Below, in pieces: positions 8,465 to 17,169 of a stretch of DNA of 64,000 nt (positions within the stretch are counted from its first letter, which is position 1; each line of letters starts with the position of its first letter). Made by a program: the position numbers and the translations under genes. The notes under the pieces were generated by a model that was not told the DNA's origin, searched no databases, and saw nothing but the letters and a program-made list of their open reading frames with translations. Origin of the DNA: Polaribacter litorisediminis (GTDB lineage: Bacteria; Bacteroidota; Bacteroidia; Flavobacteriales; Flavobacteriaceae); NCBI RefSeq assembly GCF_019968605.1, contig NZ_CP082966.1, positions 3,709,501 to 3,773,500 of the forward strand, written 5' to 3'.

Positions 8465-8472
8465 CAAAGATA
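8465..8472 (-). promoter_or_regulatory. -7 promoter box TATCTTTG
   Basis: This matches the Bacteroidota -7 consensus TAnnTTTG and would place transcription start near 8458, about 10 nt before the ATG. A TTTG at 8488-8491 lies 15 nt upstream, closer than the usual -33 spacing, and is inside the preceding terminator stem. It decides the start codon of the downstream gene. Confidence 0.6.
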
Positions 8473-8480
8473 CCAAAAGA

Positions 8481-8514
8481 AAAACCGCAAACTTGAAAGT
8501 AAGTTTGCGGTTTT
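8481..8514 (-). terminator. rho-independent terminator of the thioredoxin-like gene
   Basis: A perfect hairpin with arms AAAACCGCAAACTT and AAGTTTGCGGTTTT and a 6-nt loop, followed on the - strand by TTTTTCTTTT. It lies 18 nt after the stop of the gene ending at 8533. Confidence 0.88.
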
Positions 8515-8532
8515 TTATAATTTAACGAGTCT

Positions 8533-9144
8533 TTAGACTTCTGAATAACTTTTTTGGCTAATTAATTTTAGGAGATCTTCTTGAAGACTTTTTCCTTTAT
8601 CTTTATTGTACCAAACTTGCAAATCTTGTTTTAATTGAGCATCTACAGCACCATGTTTTGCCTTGTAATCAGCAACCATTTTGGTGGCCACATTAGGTCT
8701 TGGTCCCCAAGTATTTAGTAAGTTATTTTCTGAGTCTAGAATAATTAATTTGGGAATGGCTCTACCGTTGTTGGTTAAAAATAAATCCATTAATTCTAGA
8801 TTCTCATCACGTAACACTAACTTTAACTCAATATTTTCATTAAGAATCGCCATTTTATGAATAATGGGTAAATTTTGTGCTGCATCTCCGCACCACCCTT
8901 CAGTAATTAACAACCAAGTTTGTTTTTCTTTTATTTTTTGAAGGCTAGAAGTGGTTTCGTCTGCTATTTTAATAGTTTTATCTAAACGCTTCATTCTTCG
9001 ATCATTCAACATACTAAAATTCGTAATTTCTTCAGATTGATTGGGTCCTGTTGATTTTCCTTCTGCAAGTAAATCACTGACTAGCGTTCTATATTCGGGG
9101 TATGAAAATGATCTTTTTAAACTTTCTTCAATAATATTTCTCAT
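8533..9144 (-). CDS. thioredoxin-family protein (WCGDAAQ type)
   Basis: A 203-residue cytoplasmic protein without a signal peptide. The thioredoxin-like active-site region is TEGWCGDAAQNLP (residues ~80-92). Only one cysteine is in the CxxC position (CGDA), so it is not a classical dithiol oxidoreductase. Later elements AIPKLIILDSE and WGPRP fit the cis-proline loop and following strand. The family is widespread in Flavobacteriaceae; its physiological partner is unknown. It is monocistronic by context, with a strong terminator downstream. Confidence 0.8.
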   Translation of the reverse strand: MRNIIEESLKRSFSYPEYRTLVSDLLAEGKSTGPNQSEEITNFSMLNDRRMKRLDKTIKIADETTSSLQKIKEKQTWLLITEGWCGDAAQNLPIIHKMAILNENIELKLVLRDENLELMDLFLTNNGRAIPKLIILDSENNLLNTWGPRPNVATKMVADYKAKHGAVDAQLKQDLQVWYNKDKGKSLQEDLLKLISQKSYSEV

Positions 9145-9266
9145 CGTATTTATTTTATGTAAAGGTATTTTTATTCATTCATTTTACTAGTAACCTTTGT
9201 TACAAAAGGATGTTTTCTAAGTTGATGAAGTAGACGAATTTAAAAGGAATCCTTACAATATTATTT

Positions 9267-10214
9267 TTACTGATTTTTTTCTAAATTTTCGAGAATATCT
9301 TTTGTCATCGATGTTAAATCGAATTGATGTTGCCAATTCCAATCTTTTCTTGTTTGAGAATCATCAATAGATTGTGGCCAGCTATCTGCAATTTGTTGTC
9401 TAAAATCTGTCTTATATGTAATTTCAAAGTCAGGAATCTGTTTTTTAATTTCTGAAGCAATTTCTTTCGGAGTAAAACTCATGGCTGCTAAATTATAACC
9501 ATTTCTAATTTTCACATCTTCAGAATTTGCTTGCATTAATTGTATGGTTGCGTTTACAGCATCATCCATATACATCATTGGTAACCGGGTATTTTCAGAT
9601 AAAAAACATTCAAATTTTTTATCTTTTAATGCTTTAAAATAAATATCAACAGCGTAATCTGTGGTACCTCCACCGGGTTTCGTTTTCCAAGAAATAATGC
9701 CAGGATAGCGCAAACTTCTTACATCAACACCAAATTTTTCATAATAATAATTACACCAAAATTCTCCAGAAACTTTGCTAATTCCATACACGGTAGAAGG
9801 CTCCATCACGGTTTTTTGAGGTGTATTCTCTTTAGGAGTTGTAGGGCCAAAAACTGCGATAGAACTAGGCCAATAAACCTTTTCTATGTGCTTATCTTTG
9901 GCTAAATCTAAAACAGCTAATAAGGAATTCATATTTAAATTCCATGCTTTTTGAGGATGTTGCTCGGCAGTAGCAGACAACATTGCCGCGAGCAAATATA
10001 CTTGGGTAACTTTATATTTTTTGATGATTTTTAAAATCGTTTCTTTGTCTGTGGCATCAATAATTTCAAAAGGACCAGAAGTCATCATTTCTGCATTTCC
10101 TTCTCTAATATCAGAGGCAATTACTAGGTCATTGCCATATACAAGGCGTAATTTCTGCGTAAGTTCTGTACCTATTTGTCCGCTTGCGCCTAAAACTAAA
10201 ATAACTGTGTTCAT
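9267..10214 (-). CDS. NAD-dependent epimerase/dehydratase, L-threonine 3-dehydrogenase-like
   Basis: A 315-residue short-chain dehydrogenase of the extended type. The Rossmann motif is VLGASGQIGTEL (residues 7-18), and the catalytic Ser plus YxxxK are in WPSSIAVFG and VYGISKVSGE. The sequence pattern GASGQIG...LYGSSDIRE-like plus PGIISW and LPMMYMDDA fits the short-chain L-threonine dehydrogenases (threonine to 2-amino-3-ketobutyrate). No kbl gene (the usual partner) is next to it here. Confidence 0.85.
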   Translation of the reverse strand: MNTVILVLGASGQIGTELTQKLRLVYGNDLVIASDIREGNAEMMTSGPFEIIDATDKETILKIIKKYKVTQVYLLAAMLSATAEQHPQKAWNLNMNSLLAVLDLAKDKHIEKVYWPSSIAVFGPTTPKENTPQKTVMEPSTVYGISKVSGEFWCNYYYEKFGVDVRSLRYPGIISWKTKPGGGTTDYAVDIYFKALKDKKFECFLSENTRLPMMYMDDAVNATIQLMQANSEDVKIRNGYNLAAMSFTPKEIASEIKKQIPDFEITYKTDFRQQIADSWPQSIDDSQTRKDWNWQHQFDLTSMTKDILENLEKNQ

Positions 10215-10241
10215 ATTTTGAAATTATAGTATTAACAGCAG

Positions 10242-10249
10242 CAAAGGTA
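10242..10249 (-). promoter_or_regulatory. -7 promoter box TACCTTTG
   Basis: This matches TAnnTTTG, 28 nt upstream of the epimerase ATG, in the intergenic space shared with the divergent lipoprotein gene. I see no convincing TTTG at the usual -33 distance. Confidence 0.5.
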
Positions 10250-10391
10250 CTTCTTTTTATTATTCGTAATTAACTTTACTTAAAACAAATATTTGGTACT
10301 GTATTCATAAATTAATTTGCCAATTTTTATCTATTTGTAAATTAGTTAACCTTTAAAAATTCCGTATTTTTACGTTCTAAATTAAAAAGTT

Positions 10392-10994
10392 TTGAAAAAT
10401 TTATTCATTTTTTTTTCACTTATATTGCTATTTTCTTGCGATAAAAAACAGGAGAATAACAAAGAGGAACAAGACGATTCTAAACCCATGTTGAGTGTTG
10501 TAAAAAAACATGCTGCGATTAAAAAGATTGATACAGCATTTAATAAAGAGATTAAAGACTGGGAAGAGTTTCAGACGGTAAATAATTTTTTGGCAAGATT
10601 TAAAAAAGTTTCTCCGAATGAAATTTTAAGCAATGCTTCAGAGTTGAATGATTTGGTAAAATCTTTAATAGAAAGTGTAAAACCGCAACTTTTTAATACT
10701 GACTCATTTAATGCTAGGTTAAATATTTTGTATACAGAAACGTTGAGGCTAGTCGATATGAATTCCATACCCGCTATAACAGCGGATGAAGTGAATCTAC
10801 AAATGGAAAAAATAATAGAAGCTTTTTCTGCAGTAAATTCTAAAATTAACTCAGTTTTAGCAAAAAAGAGATTTGAAGATGCCATCGATGTAGATGTAAA
10901 ATTTATAGGTTTAGATTCTACTAAAATAGATAGTATTTCAAAAAAATCGATTAAAAGAGAATTGCTAGAAAGACAAATAAAGAAAAAAAATTAA
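10392..10994 (+). CDS. hypothetical lipoprotein
   Basis: A 200-residue protein starting at TTG. The signal FIFFSLILLFSC ends in a lipobox-like LLFSC with Cys at residue 16, followed by a charged linker. The mature part is helical, with heptad-like spacing (residues ~60-150) and a lysine-rich C-terminus. No domain recognised. It is followed after only 2 nt by a second lipoprotein gene, so the two probably form an operon. Confidence 0.7.
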   Translation: MKNLFIFFSLILLFSCDKKQENNKEEQDDSKPMLSVVKKHAAIKKIDTAFNKEIKDWEEFQTVNNFLARFKKVSPNEILSNASELNDLVKSLIESVKPQLFNTDSFNARLNILYTETLRLVDMNSIPAITADEVNLQMEKIIEAFSAVNSKINSVLAKKRFEDAIDVDVKFIGLDSTKIDSISKKSIKRELLERQIKKKN

Positions 10995-10996
10995 TC

Positions 10997-11515
10997 ATGA
11001 AAAACCTATGTTCATTTTCTTTGCTAGTACTACTTTTTATCTCCTGTAATTCGGTTAAAGAGATTTCTTTAAAAGAAAATAGACAGATTCAAAACACGGT
11101 AAATACCACTTTAAATAATTGGCATTTGGCAGCTGCAGAAGCCAATTTTGATGCTTATTTTGATAAAATGGATCGTAATTCTGTTTTTATAGGAACAGAT
11201 GCCTCAGAAAACTGGAGCAAAGAAGAATTTGCAGCTTTTAGTAAACCTTATTTTGATAGAGGCAAGGCTTGGAATTTTAAAACATTAGAACGTAATATCT
11301 TTATAAATGCTTCTGGAGATTTTGTTTGGTTCGATGAACTTTTAGATACTTGGATGGGAACTTGTAGAGGTGCCGGAGTGTTAGAAAAGCAAGGAACTAC
11401 TTGGAAAATTAAACACTATGTGTTGTCAGTTGCAATACCGAATGAGGATGTTGAAGCAGTAATTGCTGCCAAGAAAAAGAGCGATGCTTTGTTTTTAGAG
11501 AAATTTAAAAATTAG
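10997..11515 (+). CDS. lipoprotein with SnoaL/NTF2-like domain
   Basis: A 172-residue protein. The lipoprotein signal is SLLVLLFISC (Cys17). Residues ~30-150 match the NTF2-like fold seen in DUF4440/SnoaL proteins: a helical start (LNNWHLAAAEANFDAYFDKM), then FIGTDASENWSKEEF, and paired strands ending GTTWKIKHYVLSVAIP. Such domains bind small ligands or act as small hydrolases; no catalytic residue can be named. It is co-oriented with and 2 nt after the preceding lipoprotein gene. Confidence 0.78.
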   Translation: MKNLCSFSLLVLLFISCNSVKEISLKENRQIQNTVNTTLNNWHLAAAEANFDAYFDKMDRNSVFIGTDASENWSKEEFAAFSKPYFDRGKAWNFKTLERNIFINASGDFVWFDELLDTWMGTCRGAGVLEKQGTTWKIKHYVLSVAIPNEDVEAVIAAKKKSDALFLEKFKN

Positions 11516-11893
11516 TTTTTTTGAAGTTAAAATTTAAACTTCTCGATACAATTTTGCGAAAAAGCAAAACCACTCGAAGTAACATTTTATGGATGTTAAC
11601 GTTTGAATTCGTCATTGTTAGTTCGAGTAAAATTTCTTTTTTCGGAAATTTTGTATCCAGAACCATGGTGGAAATTTTAATTTAAAAAGAATATTGATTC
11701 GTTTCTTTTTGTTTTGAAATAGAAAGGAAAAGAGGGCGGTTTATTGCGGTCATTTCAATACAGAATTGGTATAAAGTTTAAATTCCTAATTATCAGTTCG
11801 AGTGAAATTTCTTTTTCGGAAATTTTGTATCGAGAACCATCTTGGAAATTTTAACTTTAAAAGAATATGGATTCATTTCTTTAATGCAACAGC
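11516..11893. repeat. gene-free stretch with two ~100-bp direct repeats
   Basis: No credible gene. Two diverged direct repeats lie at about 11605-11707 and 11778-11883. Each contains TTCGAGT(A/G)AAATTTCTTT, then CGGAAATTTTGTATC and GAACCAT, then GGAAATTTTAA and AAGAATAT. A partial inverted relative with CTCGATACAATTTT and CACTCGAAGT sits at 11540-11580. Repeats of this kind look like dispersed non-coding elements. The segment separates convergent genes. Confidence 0.6.
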
Positions 11894-12373
11894 TCAAGCA
11901 ACAACTTCATTGACTACTTTATAAATTAGTTCATTTTCAAAACCTTTACGCATTAAAAAGTCAATAAGTTTTTTCTTTCTTTTATATATATTTGGTTCAG
12001 AAATAACTGCATTTCTGTTTTCGGTAATTCTGTAAATAGTAGCAATATATTCAGCTTCATCAATTTCTTTTAAAGCTGTTTTTATATTGTAAGCAGAAAT
12101 ATCTCTAAATTTTAATTCTCTAATAATACGAGGTTTTCCCCAGCTTTTAATTCTGAATTTTCCACGAGCAAAACTTTTAGAAAACCGTTCTTCATTTAAG
12201 AAATTATCCTTCATCAAACTTAAAAGGATCATTTCTCTGGCTTCCGGAATTAATTGATAATCGCGCATTTTTTGCTCCACTTCTTTATGACATCGATCTT
12301 GATACACGCAATAGTTTTCTAGCTTGCGCTTTATTTCATCAACCGTAAAAGATTTTTTCTTTTTTTCAAACAT
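11894..12373 (-). CDS. recX: regulatory protein RecX
   Basis: About 159 residues, basic, entirely helical. The RecX pattern is visible: an N-terminal LENYCVYQDRCHKEVEQKM segment, then a central MKDNFLNEERFSKSFARGK block, then KSWGKPRIIRELKFR. RecX inhibits RecA filament growth. I choose the ATG at 12373 rather than the in-frame ATG at 12385, because the latter lies inside a TAnnTTTG box (12379-12386). There is no recA next door. Confidence 0.88.
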   Translation of the reverse strand: MFEKKKKSFTVDEIKRKLENYCVYQDRCHKEVEQKMRDYQLIPEAREMILLSLMKDNFLNEERFSKSFARGKFRIKSWGKPRIIRELKFRDISAYNIKTALKEIDEAEYIATIYRITENRNAVISEPNIYKRKKKLIDFLMRKGFENELIYKVVNEVVA

Positions 12374-12378
12374 GATTT

Positions 12379-12386
12379 CAAACATA
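12379..12386 (-). promoter_or_regulatory. -7 promoter box TATGTTTG for recX
   Basis: This matches TAnnTTTG and lies directly downstream of the efflux-operon terminator, so recX would have its own promoter and a very short leader. No clear -33 TTTG is seen. Confidence 0.5.
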
Positions 12387-12387
12387 C

Positions 12388-12425
12388 AAAAAGGGTTGAA
12401 ACCGTCATAATTTCAACCCTTTTTT
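12388..12425 (-). terminator. rho-independent terminator of the efflux operon
   Basis: A hairpin with arms GGGTTGAAA (12393-12401) and TTTCAACCC (12411-12419), a 9-nt loop, and A/T runs on both sides. It lies 20 nt beyond the stop of the RND gene on the - strand. Confidence 0.85.
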
Positions 12426-12445
12426 AAACTAAATATTCTAAAAAT

Positions 12446-15400
12446 TTAGATTTGATTTTTCTCATCAATTCTCACATCCTCACTAAAGGCAAGTTCAGCT
12501 TGTTCTTGTTGATGCGGTAATTGTCCTTTTATTCTCATTTTAAACTTGGTCACTAAAAAGAATAAAACAGGCACTACAATTAAGGTTAAAAAGGTTGCAA
12601 TAAGCAATCCATAAATAACAGTTTTTGCCAAAGGTCCCCAGAAAACAACATTATCACCACCCATATAAATATTAGCATCAAACTCGCTAAATAATGTAAA
12701 GAAGTTAATGTTTAAACCAATTGCTAAAGGAATTAAGCCTAAAATAGTCGTAATTGCGGTTAACAAAACTGGGCGTAAACGCGCTGTTCCTGCTTTTACA
12801 ACACTCTCAAACAAACTGTCTAAAGGTAAAAAACCGTCATCATCAATGCCATCTTGTATTTTTCTTCTATCAATTAAAAGTTGTGCATAATCTAGCAACA
12901 CAACACCATTGTTTACTACAATTCCGGCTAAGGAAATAATACCTACCATCGTCATCATAATTACAAAAGGCGCTCCTGTAATCACTAAACCACCAAAGAC
13001 ACCAATAAAACTTAAAAAGATGGCTAACATAATAATTCCGGGTTTAGAAACCGAATTAAATTGGAAAATCAAAATAAAGAAAATAAGCATTAAACCAGTA
13101 AAGAAAGCACCCATTAAAAACGCCATTTGTTTATTTTGCTCTTCAATTTGACCTGTATAATCAATTTTAATACCTCTAGGTAAGTCTTTAAAACTCTTCA
13201 TAGAATTCTGAATTCTCGCCACCACAGCACCTGCATCTGTTTCTCCAGGAGAAAGCGCAGAATAGACGGTAACCACTCTTCTTACATCTTTATGCTTTAT
13301 AGCACTAAAACCAGAGCTATTGCTTTGAGAAGCCACTGCAGAAACCGGAATTTCTTTAATTTTACCAGATGCTTGATCTCTAAACGTTATTTTCTGATTA
13401 AAAACAGCACTCTTATCATATCGATCTTCTTTGTTAAAACGGACATAAATATCATAATCTTCGCCGTCTTTTTTATAAATTCCGGCTTTATTTCCAAAAA
13501 TAGCAGACCTTAATTGTTGGCCAACTTGACCAGTTGAAACTCCTAATTCACCCGCTTTTTTACGATCGACCAAAACCTCCATTCCTGGTTTCGATTTGTT
13601 TACATCAATCTTTAATTCATCAACACCAGAAATACTTTGCATGTTTAGATAATCGCGCATTCTTTCTGCGGTAAAAATTAATTCTTCGTAATCTTCACCA
13701 TTTAATTCGATGTTAATTGGAGAACCAGCAGGCGGACCATTAGCATCTTTTTCAACAGAAATTAAAACTCCAGGATAAATACCAACCAAGGCTTCTTGTA
13801 CCTTTTGACGTAAAATTTCACTGTCTTCTCCACGCCTATATTTATACTCACGCATCGAAGCGGTAATTTTTCCTTTATGTGGCATTTCTGCGGATGAACC
13901 TCCATCTGTTTGTGGATTTCCAGCACCTTCACCAACTTGAGAAACTGTGCTTTCTACTAAGAAATTATAATCACCATCGGTATATTGATCCTGATTTAAA
14001 ACACCAAAGACTTTTTGTTCAATTTCTTTGGTTATTTGGTTTGTCTTCTCAATATCGGTTCCTTCCGGATATTCGATATACACAATAATTTGATTGGGCT
14101 TGTTATCAGGAAAAAATTCAATTTTTGTTCTTTGTTCACCAACAGACCAACCAAAACCAGCAAAGGCAATGAATAATAAAATAAATGTACTTACAACCAA
14201 AATATAAGGTGTCCAGCCAGAAAGCGCATTTTTTAGGCGTCTTCCGTACCATTTCTCTAGAGAAACTAAGGTGTTTTTTTGAAAATAATTTGCGGCACCT
14301 CTCAAAACAAATCGATATACCCAAAGTGAAATTGCCGTAAATAAAATTAACGTTCCTAAAGCATTATATGCGCCGCCAAAAAAGAAAATTAGCAGACCAA
14401 TAACCGCCATAATACTGGTTAATTGAATGATACTTTTTAGTGGCATGTCTTTATCCTCGATACTCATAAATTGAGAAACCAGCACAGAGTTAAAGAAAAT
14501 AGCCACGAATAAAGAAGAGCCTAGAACAATAGACAAGGTAATGGGTAAAATAACCATGAATTGCCCCATAATGCCTGGCCAAAGCCCTAATGGAATAAAT
14601 GCAGCAACCGTAGTTGCGGTAGAAATAATAATAGGAAAAGCAATTTCTCCAATCCCTTTTTTGGCAGCTTCAACTCGGGTCATTCCTTCTTCGTCCATTA
14701 AACGATACACGTTTTCAACCACAACAATTCCGTTATCCACCAACATTCCAAGTCCCATAATTAAACCAAAGAGTACCATGGTATTTAAAGTATAACCCAT
14801 GGCGCCTAAAATCATTAAAGACATAAACATAGACATTGGTATGGCAAAACCAACAAAAATTGCGTTTTTAAATCCGAGGAAAAACATTAAAACAATCACT
14901 ACTAAAATAACCCCAAAAATGATGTTATTCACCAAATCATCTACTTGGCCAATGGTTTTTGGAGATTGATCGTTGGCAATCGTTACCTCTAAATCTGGTG
15001 GAAAATTATTCGCTTTTGCTTCTTGGACAATTACACCAATTTTATCGGCTGCAGCCACCATATTTTCGCCAGATCTTTTTTTCACGTCTAACATCACAAC
15101 GGCATTGCCATTCTCTCTGGCATACGTGGTTTTGTCTTTATCTCTAAAGCTTATAGATGCTACATCTTTTAAATAAATAGGGTTGCCTTTTTCAGCTTTG
15201 ATTACAAAATCTCCTAAATCAGAAGGCGCATCGATTTCACCAATAATTCTGATGGTTCTTCGTTGCTGACTTGTAATAAAGTTACCTGCAGACATGGTTA
15301 CATTACCACGATTGATGGCGTTTGTAATATCATCAAAACTAACTTTTGATGCCATCATTTTATAAATATCTACTGCAACTTCAACCTCTTTTTCTTGTGC

Positions 15401-15979
15401 ACCACGAATATCTACTTTTTTAATCTCTGATAAATCTTCAATTTCATCTTGTAAATATTCTCCGTACTCCTTTAATTTTGCAACCGGATAATTTCCAGAA
15501 ATATTAATGTTTAGAATTGGTACTTCTTCAGACATGCTCAACTCAAAAACATTGGGGCTTACTTTCGCACCATTAAATGTTGGCCAATCTTCGCCTGCTG
15601 TTTCTTGATCTATTTCATCTTTTACTTTCTGTTTTGCTTTATCAACATCTATTTTTTCATCAAATTCTACCGTAATAATAGAATAATCTTCTTGTGATGT
15701 TGAGGTAATTTCTACAACATTACTTACAGATTTTAATCGATCTTCTAGAGGATTTGTAATTAGTTTCTCGATATCTTCTGCGGTATTACCAGGATATACA
15801 GAACTAATGTAAATTTTAGTTTCGTTTATTTCAGGAAAATTTTCTCGGGGCATTGTAAAGTATGCCGAAATTCCTAAATAAAGAATTAAAAACATCAGCA
15901 CATAAATAGTAGTTTTGTTATGTATTGCCCAAGAAGAGAGTTTAAACTCTTTGTCTACTTGTTTATTTTTCTTTGCCAT
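12446..15979 (-). CDS. RND-family efflux permease
   Basis: A 1177-residue inner-membrane antiporter subunit, longer than AcrB (about 1050). The N-terminal TM1 (TTIYVLMFLILYLGISAYF) is followed by the first porter domain. The TM4 motif reads GLGMLVDNGIVVVENV, with Asp-Asn where HAE pumps usually have Asp-Asp. In the middle, about residues 510-560, two extra hydrophobic segments precede the usual second-half start (YILVVSTFILLFIAF). It is the last gene of a TetR-TolC-MFP-RND operon, 7 nt after the adaptor gene. The substrate is unknown. Confidence 0.93.
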   Translation of the reverse strand: MAKKNKQVDKEFKLSSWAIHNKTTIYVLMFLILYLGISAYFTMPRENFPEINETKIYISSVYPGNTAEDIEKLITNPLEDRLKSVSNVVEITSTSQEDYSIITVEFDEKIDVDKAKQKVKDEIDQETAGEDWPTFNGAKVSPNVFELSMSEEVPILNINISGNYPVAKLKEYGEYLQDEIEDLSEIKKVDIRGAQEKEVEVAVDIYKMMASKVSFDDITNAINRGNVTMSAGNFITSQQRRTIRIIGEIDAPSDLGDFVIKAEKGNPIYLKDVASISFRDKDKTTYARENGNAVVMLDVKKRSGENMVAAADKIGVIVQEAKANNFPPDLEVTIANDQSPKTIGQVDDLVNNIIFGVILVVIVLMFFLGFKNAIFVGFAIPMSMFMSLMILGAMGYTLNTMVLFGLIMGLGMLVDNGIVVVENVYRLMDEEGMTRVEAAKKGIGEIAFPIIISTATTVAAFIPLGLWPGIMGQFMVILPITLSIVLGSSLFVAIFFNSVLVSQFMSIEDKDMPLKSIIQLTSIMAVIGLLIFFFGGAYNALGTLILFTAISLWVYRFVLRGAANYFQKNTLVSLEKWYGRRLKNALSGWTPYILVVSTFILLFIAFAGFGWSVGEQRTKIEFFPDNKPNQIIVYIEYPEGTDIEKTNQITKEIEQKVFGVLNQDQYTDGDYNFLVESTVSQVGEGAGNPQTDGGSSAEMPHKGKITASMREYKYRRGEDSEILRQKVQEALVGIYPGVLISVEKDANGPPAGSPINIELNGEDYEELIFTAERMRDYLNMQSISGVDELKIDVNKSKPGMEVLVDRKKAGELGVSTGQVGQQLRSAIFGNKAGIYKKDGEDYDIYVRFNKEDRYDKSAVFNQKITFRDQASGKIKEIPVSAVASQSNSSGFSAIKHKDVRRVVTVYSALSPGETDAGAVVARIQNSMKSFKDLPRGIKIDYTGQIEEQNKQMAFLMGAFFTGLMLIFFILIFQFNSVSKPGIIMLAIFLSFIGVFGGLVITGAPFVIMMTMVGIISLAGIVVNNGVVLLDYAQLLIDRRKIQDGIDDDGFLPLDSLFESVVKAGTARLRPVLLTAITTILGLIPLAIGLNINFFTLFSEFDANIYMGGDNVVFWGPLAKTVIYGLLIATFLTLIVVPVLFFLVTKFKMRIKGQLPHQQEQAELAFSEDVRIDEKNQI

Positions 15980-15986
15980 TTTTTTA

Positions 15987-17159
15987 CTATTTATTAATCA
16001 CTTTTACAACCTGACCGTTATTTACACTTCTTGCGCCTTCCATAATAATTTCTGCATTTGGCAAAAGATGTTTGGTAACCTCAATCATATCTCCTTGCGT
16101 TTTACCTGTTTTAATAATTAATCTTTCTGTAACCGCTTCATTATTTTCATTTTTATCTTTTATGATATAAATAAACTGGTCTCCTTTTGCATTTTCAGAA
16201 ATAATACTTTGCGGAATTAAGATAGCATTTTCATTCGTATAATCGTTTAATTTTAATCTAGCCGTTAAGTTTGGTTTTACATTTCCGCTTAAATTAGGAA
16301 CGTCAATTTCTATTTTAAAAGAACGATTATTTGGGTTGATAAAATTACCAACTTGTCTTACCTTAGAGGTTAATGTTTCGCCAAGAACAGGGAAGTTTAC
16401 TTCTACCTTTTTATTTTTTGTGATACTACCAATATAGGTTTCAGGAACTTCCGTTTCGATATACATATTCGATAGATTTACAATTCTAAAAATTTCAGCG
16501 CCAGCACCAGGGGCAACGACAGTTCCTCTTTCTTTAAAAATCGCATCTATAATTCCAGAAAATGGCGCTTTGATTGTCGCTTTGCCTAACTGACTTTTTA
16601 ATTGTTCTACCGCACTTTGCTGCGTTTCAAAAGCAGTTTTAGTTTGTAAAAACTGAATTTCGGATCCAATTTTTTGTTCCCACAATCTTTTTTGACGCTC
16701 GTAAGTTGTTTTTGCTAATTGTGCACTGGCTTCTAATTGTGCCAATTGTTGAGACATGCCGCCATCGTCAATTTTTGCTAAAATTTGTCCTTTAACAACT
16801 TGTTGCCCTTCTTTTACAAGTACACTTTGTAAAATTCCTGGCATTTCTGGATATATTAAAATATTTTGTTTGGTTTGCACATTTCCTTGCAATTCTACGT
16901 AGTGTGTAAAAACCTGTTCTTTCACTTGGTACGTTGTAATTAAAGGCATATTTCGATTTGTATCTAGATCATTTATCTTGGCATTTAATTTTTTTAAGTC
17001 ATCTGATAATGCGATTTGCTTTGCATTAATTTCTGCCTTTTTGGCTTTTATTTGTACTAAGTCGTTGGTCTCTAAAACATCCGATACAGACATTTCTTTT
17101 TTATCTCCGCAAGAAATGAATAGAAGCACTGTTAAAAGGGATAGGTACATGTTTTTCAT
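15987..17159 (-). CDS. RND periplasmic adaptor (membrane fusion protein)
   Basis: A 390-residue lipoprotein. The signal LLTVLLFISC gives a lipid-anchored Cys17. After it come a helical stretch, the lipoyl half-motif LVKEGQQVVKGQILAKID, the alpha-hairpin (about residues 135-190), the second lipoyl half with ATIKAPFSGIIDA and the beta-barrel. It connects the inner-membrane RND pump to the TolC-like channel. It starts 10 nt after the TolC-family gene in the same transcript. Confidence 0.92.
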   Translation of the reverse strand: MKNMYLSLLTVLLFISCGDKKEMSVSDVLETNDLVQIKAKKAEINAKQIALSDDLKKLNAKINDLDTNRNMPLITTYQVKEQVFTHYVELQGNVQTKQNILIYPEMPGILQSVLVKEGQQVVKGQILAKIDDGGMSQQLAQLEASAQLAKTTYERQKRLWEQKIGSEIQFLQTKTAFETQQSAVEQLKSQLGKATIKAPFSGIIDAIFKERGTVVAPGAGAEIFRIVNLSNMYIETEVPETYIGSITKNKKVEVNFPVLGETLTSKVRQVGNFINPNNRSFKIEIDVPNLSGNVKPNLTARLKLNDYTNENAILIPQSIISENAKGDQFIYIIKDKNENNEAVTERLIIKTGKTQGDMIEVTKHLLPNAEIIMEGARSVNNGQVVKVINK

Positions 17160-17169
17160 GATAATTCTC

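Noticed and set aside
14136..15176. Open frames on the opposite strand of the RND gene
   Set aside because: They are complementary shadows of a long conserved gene, with no family features of their own.
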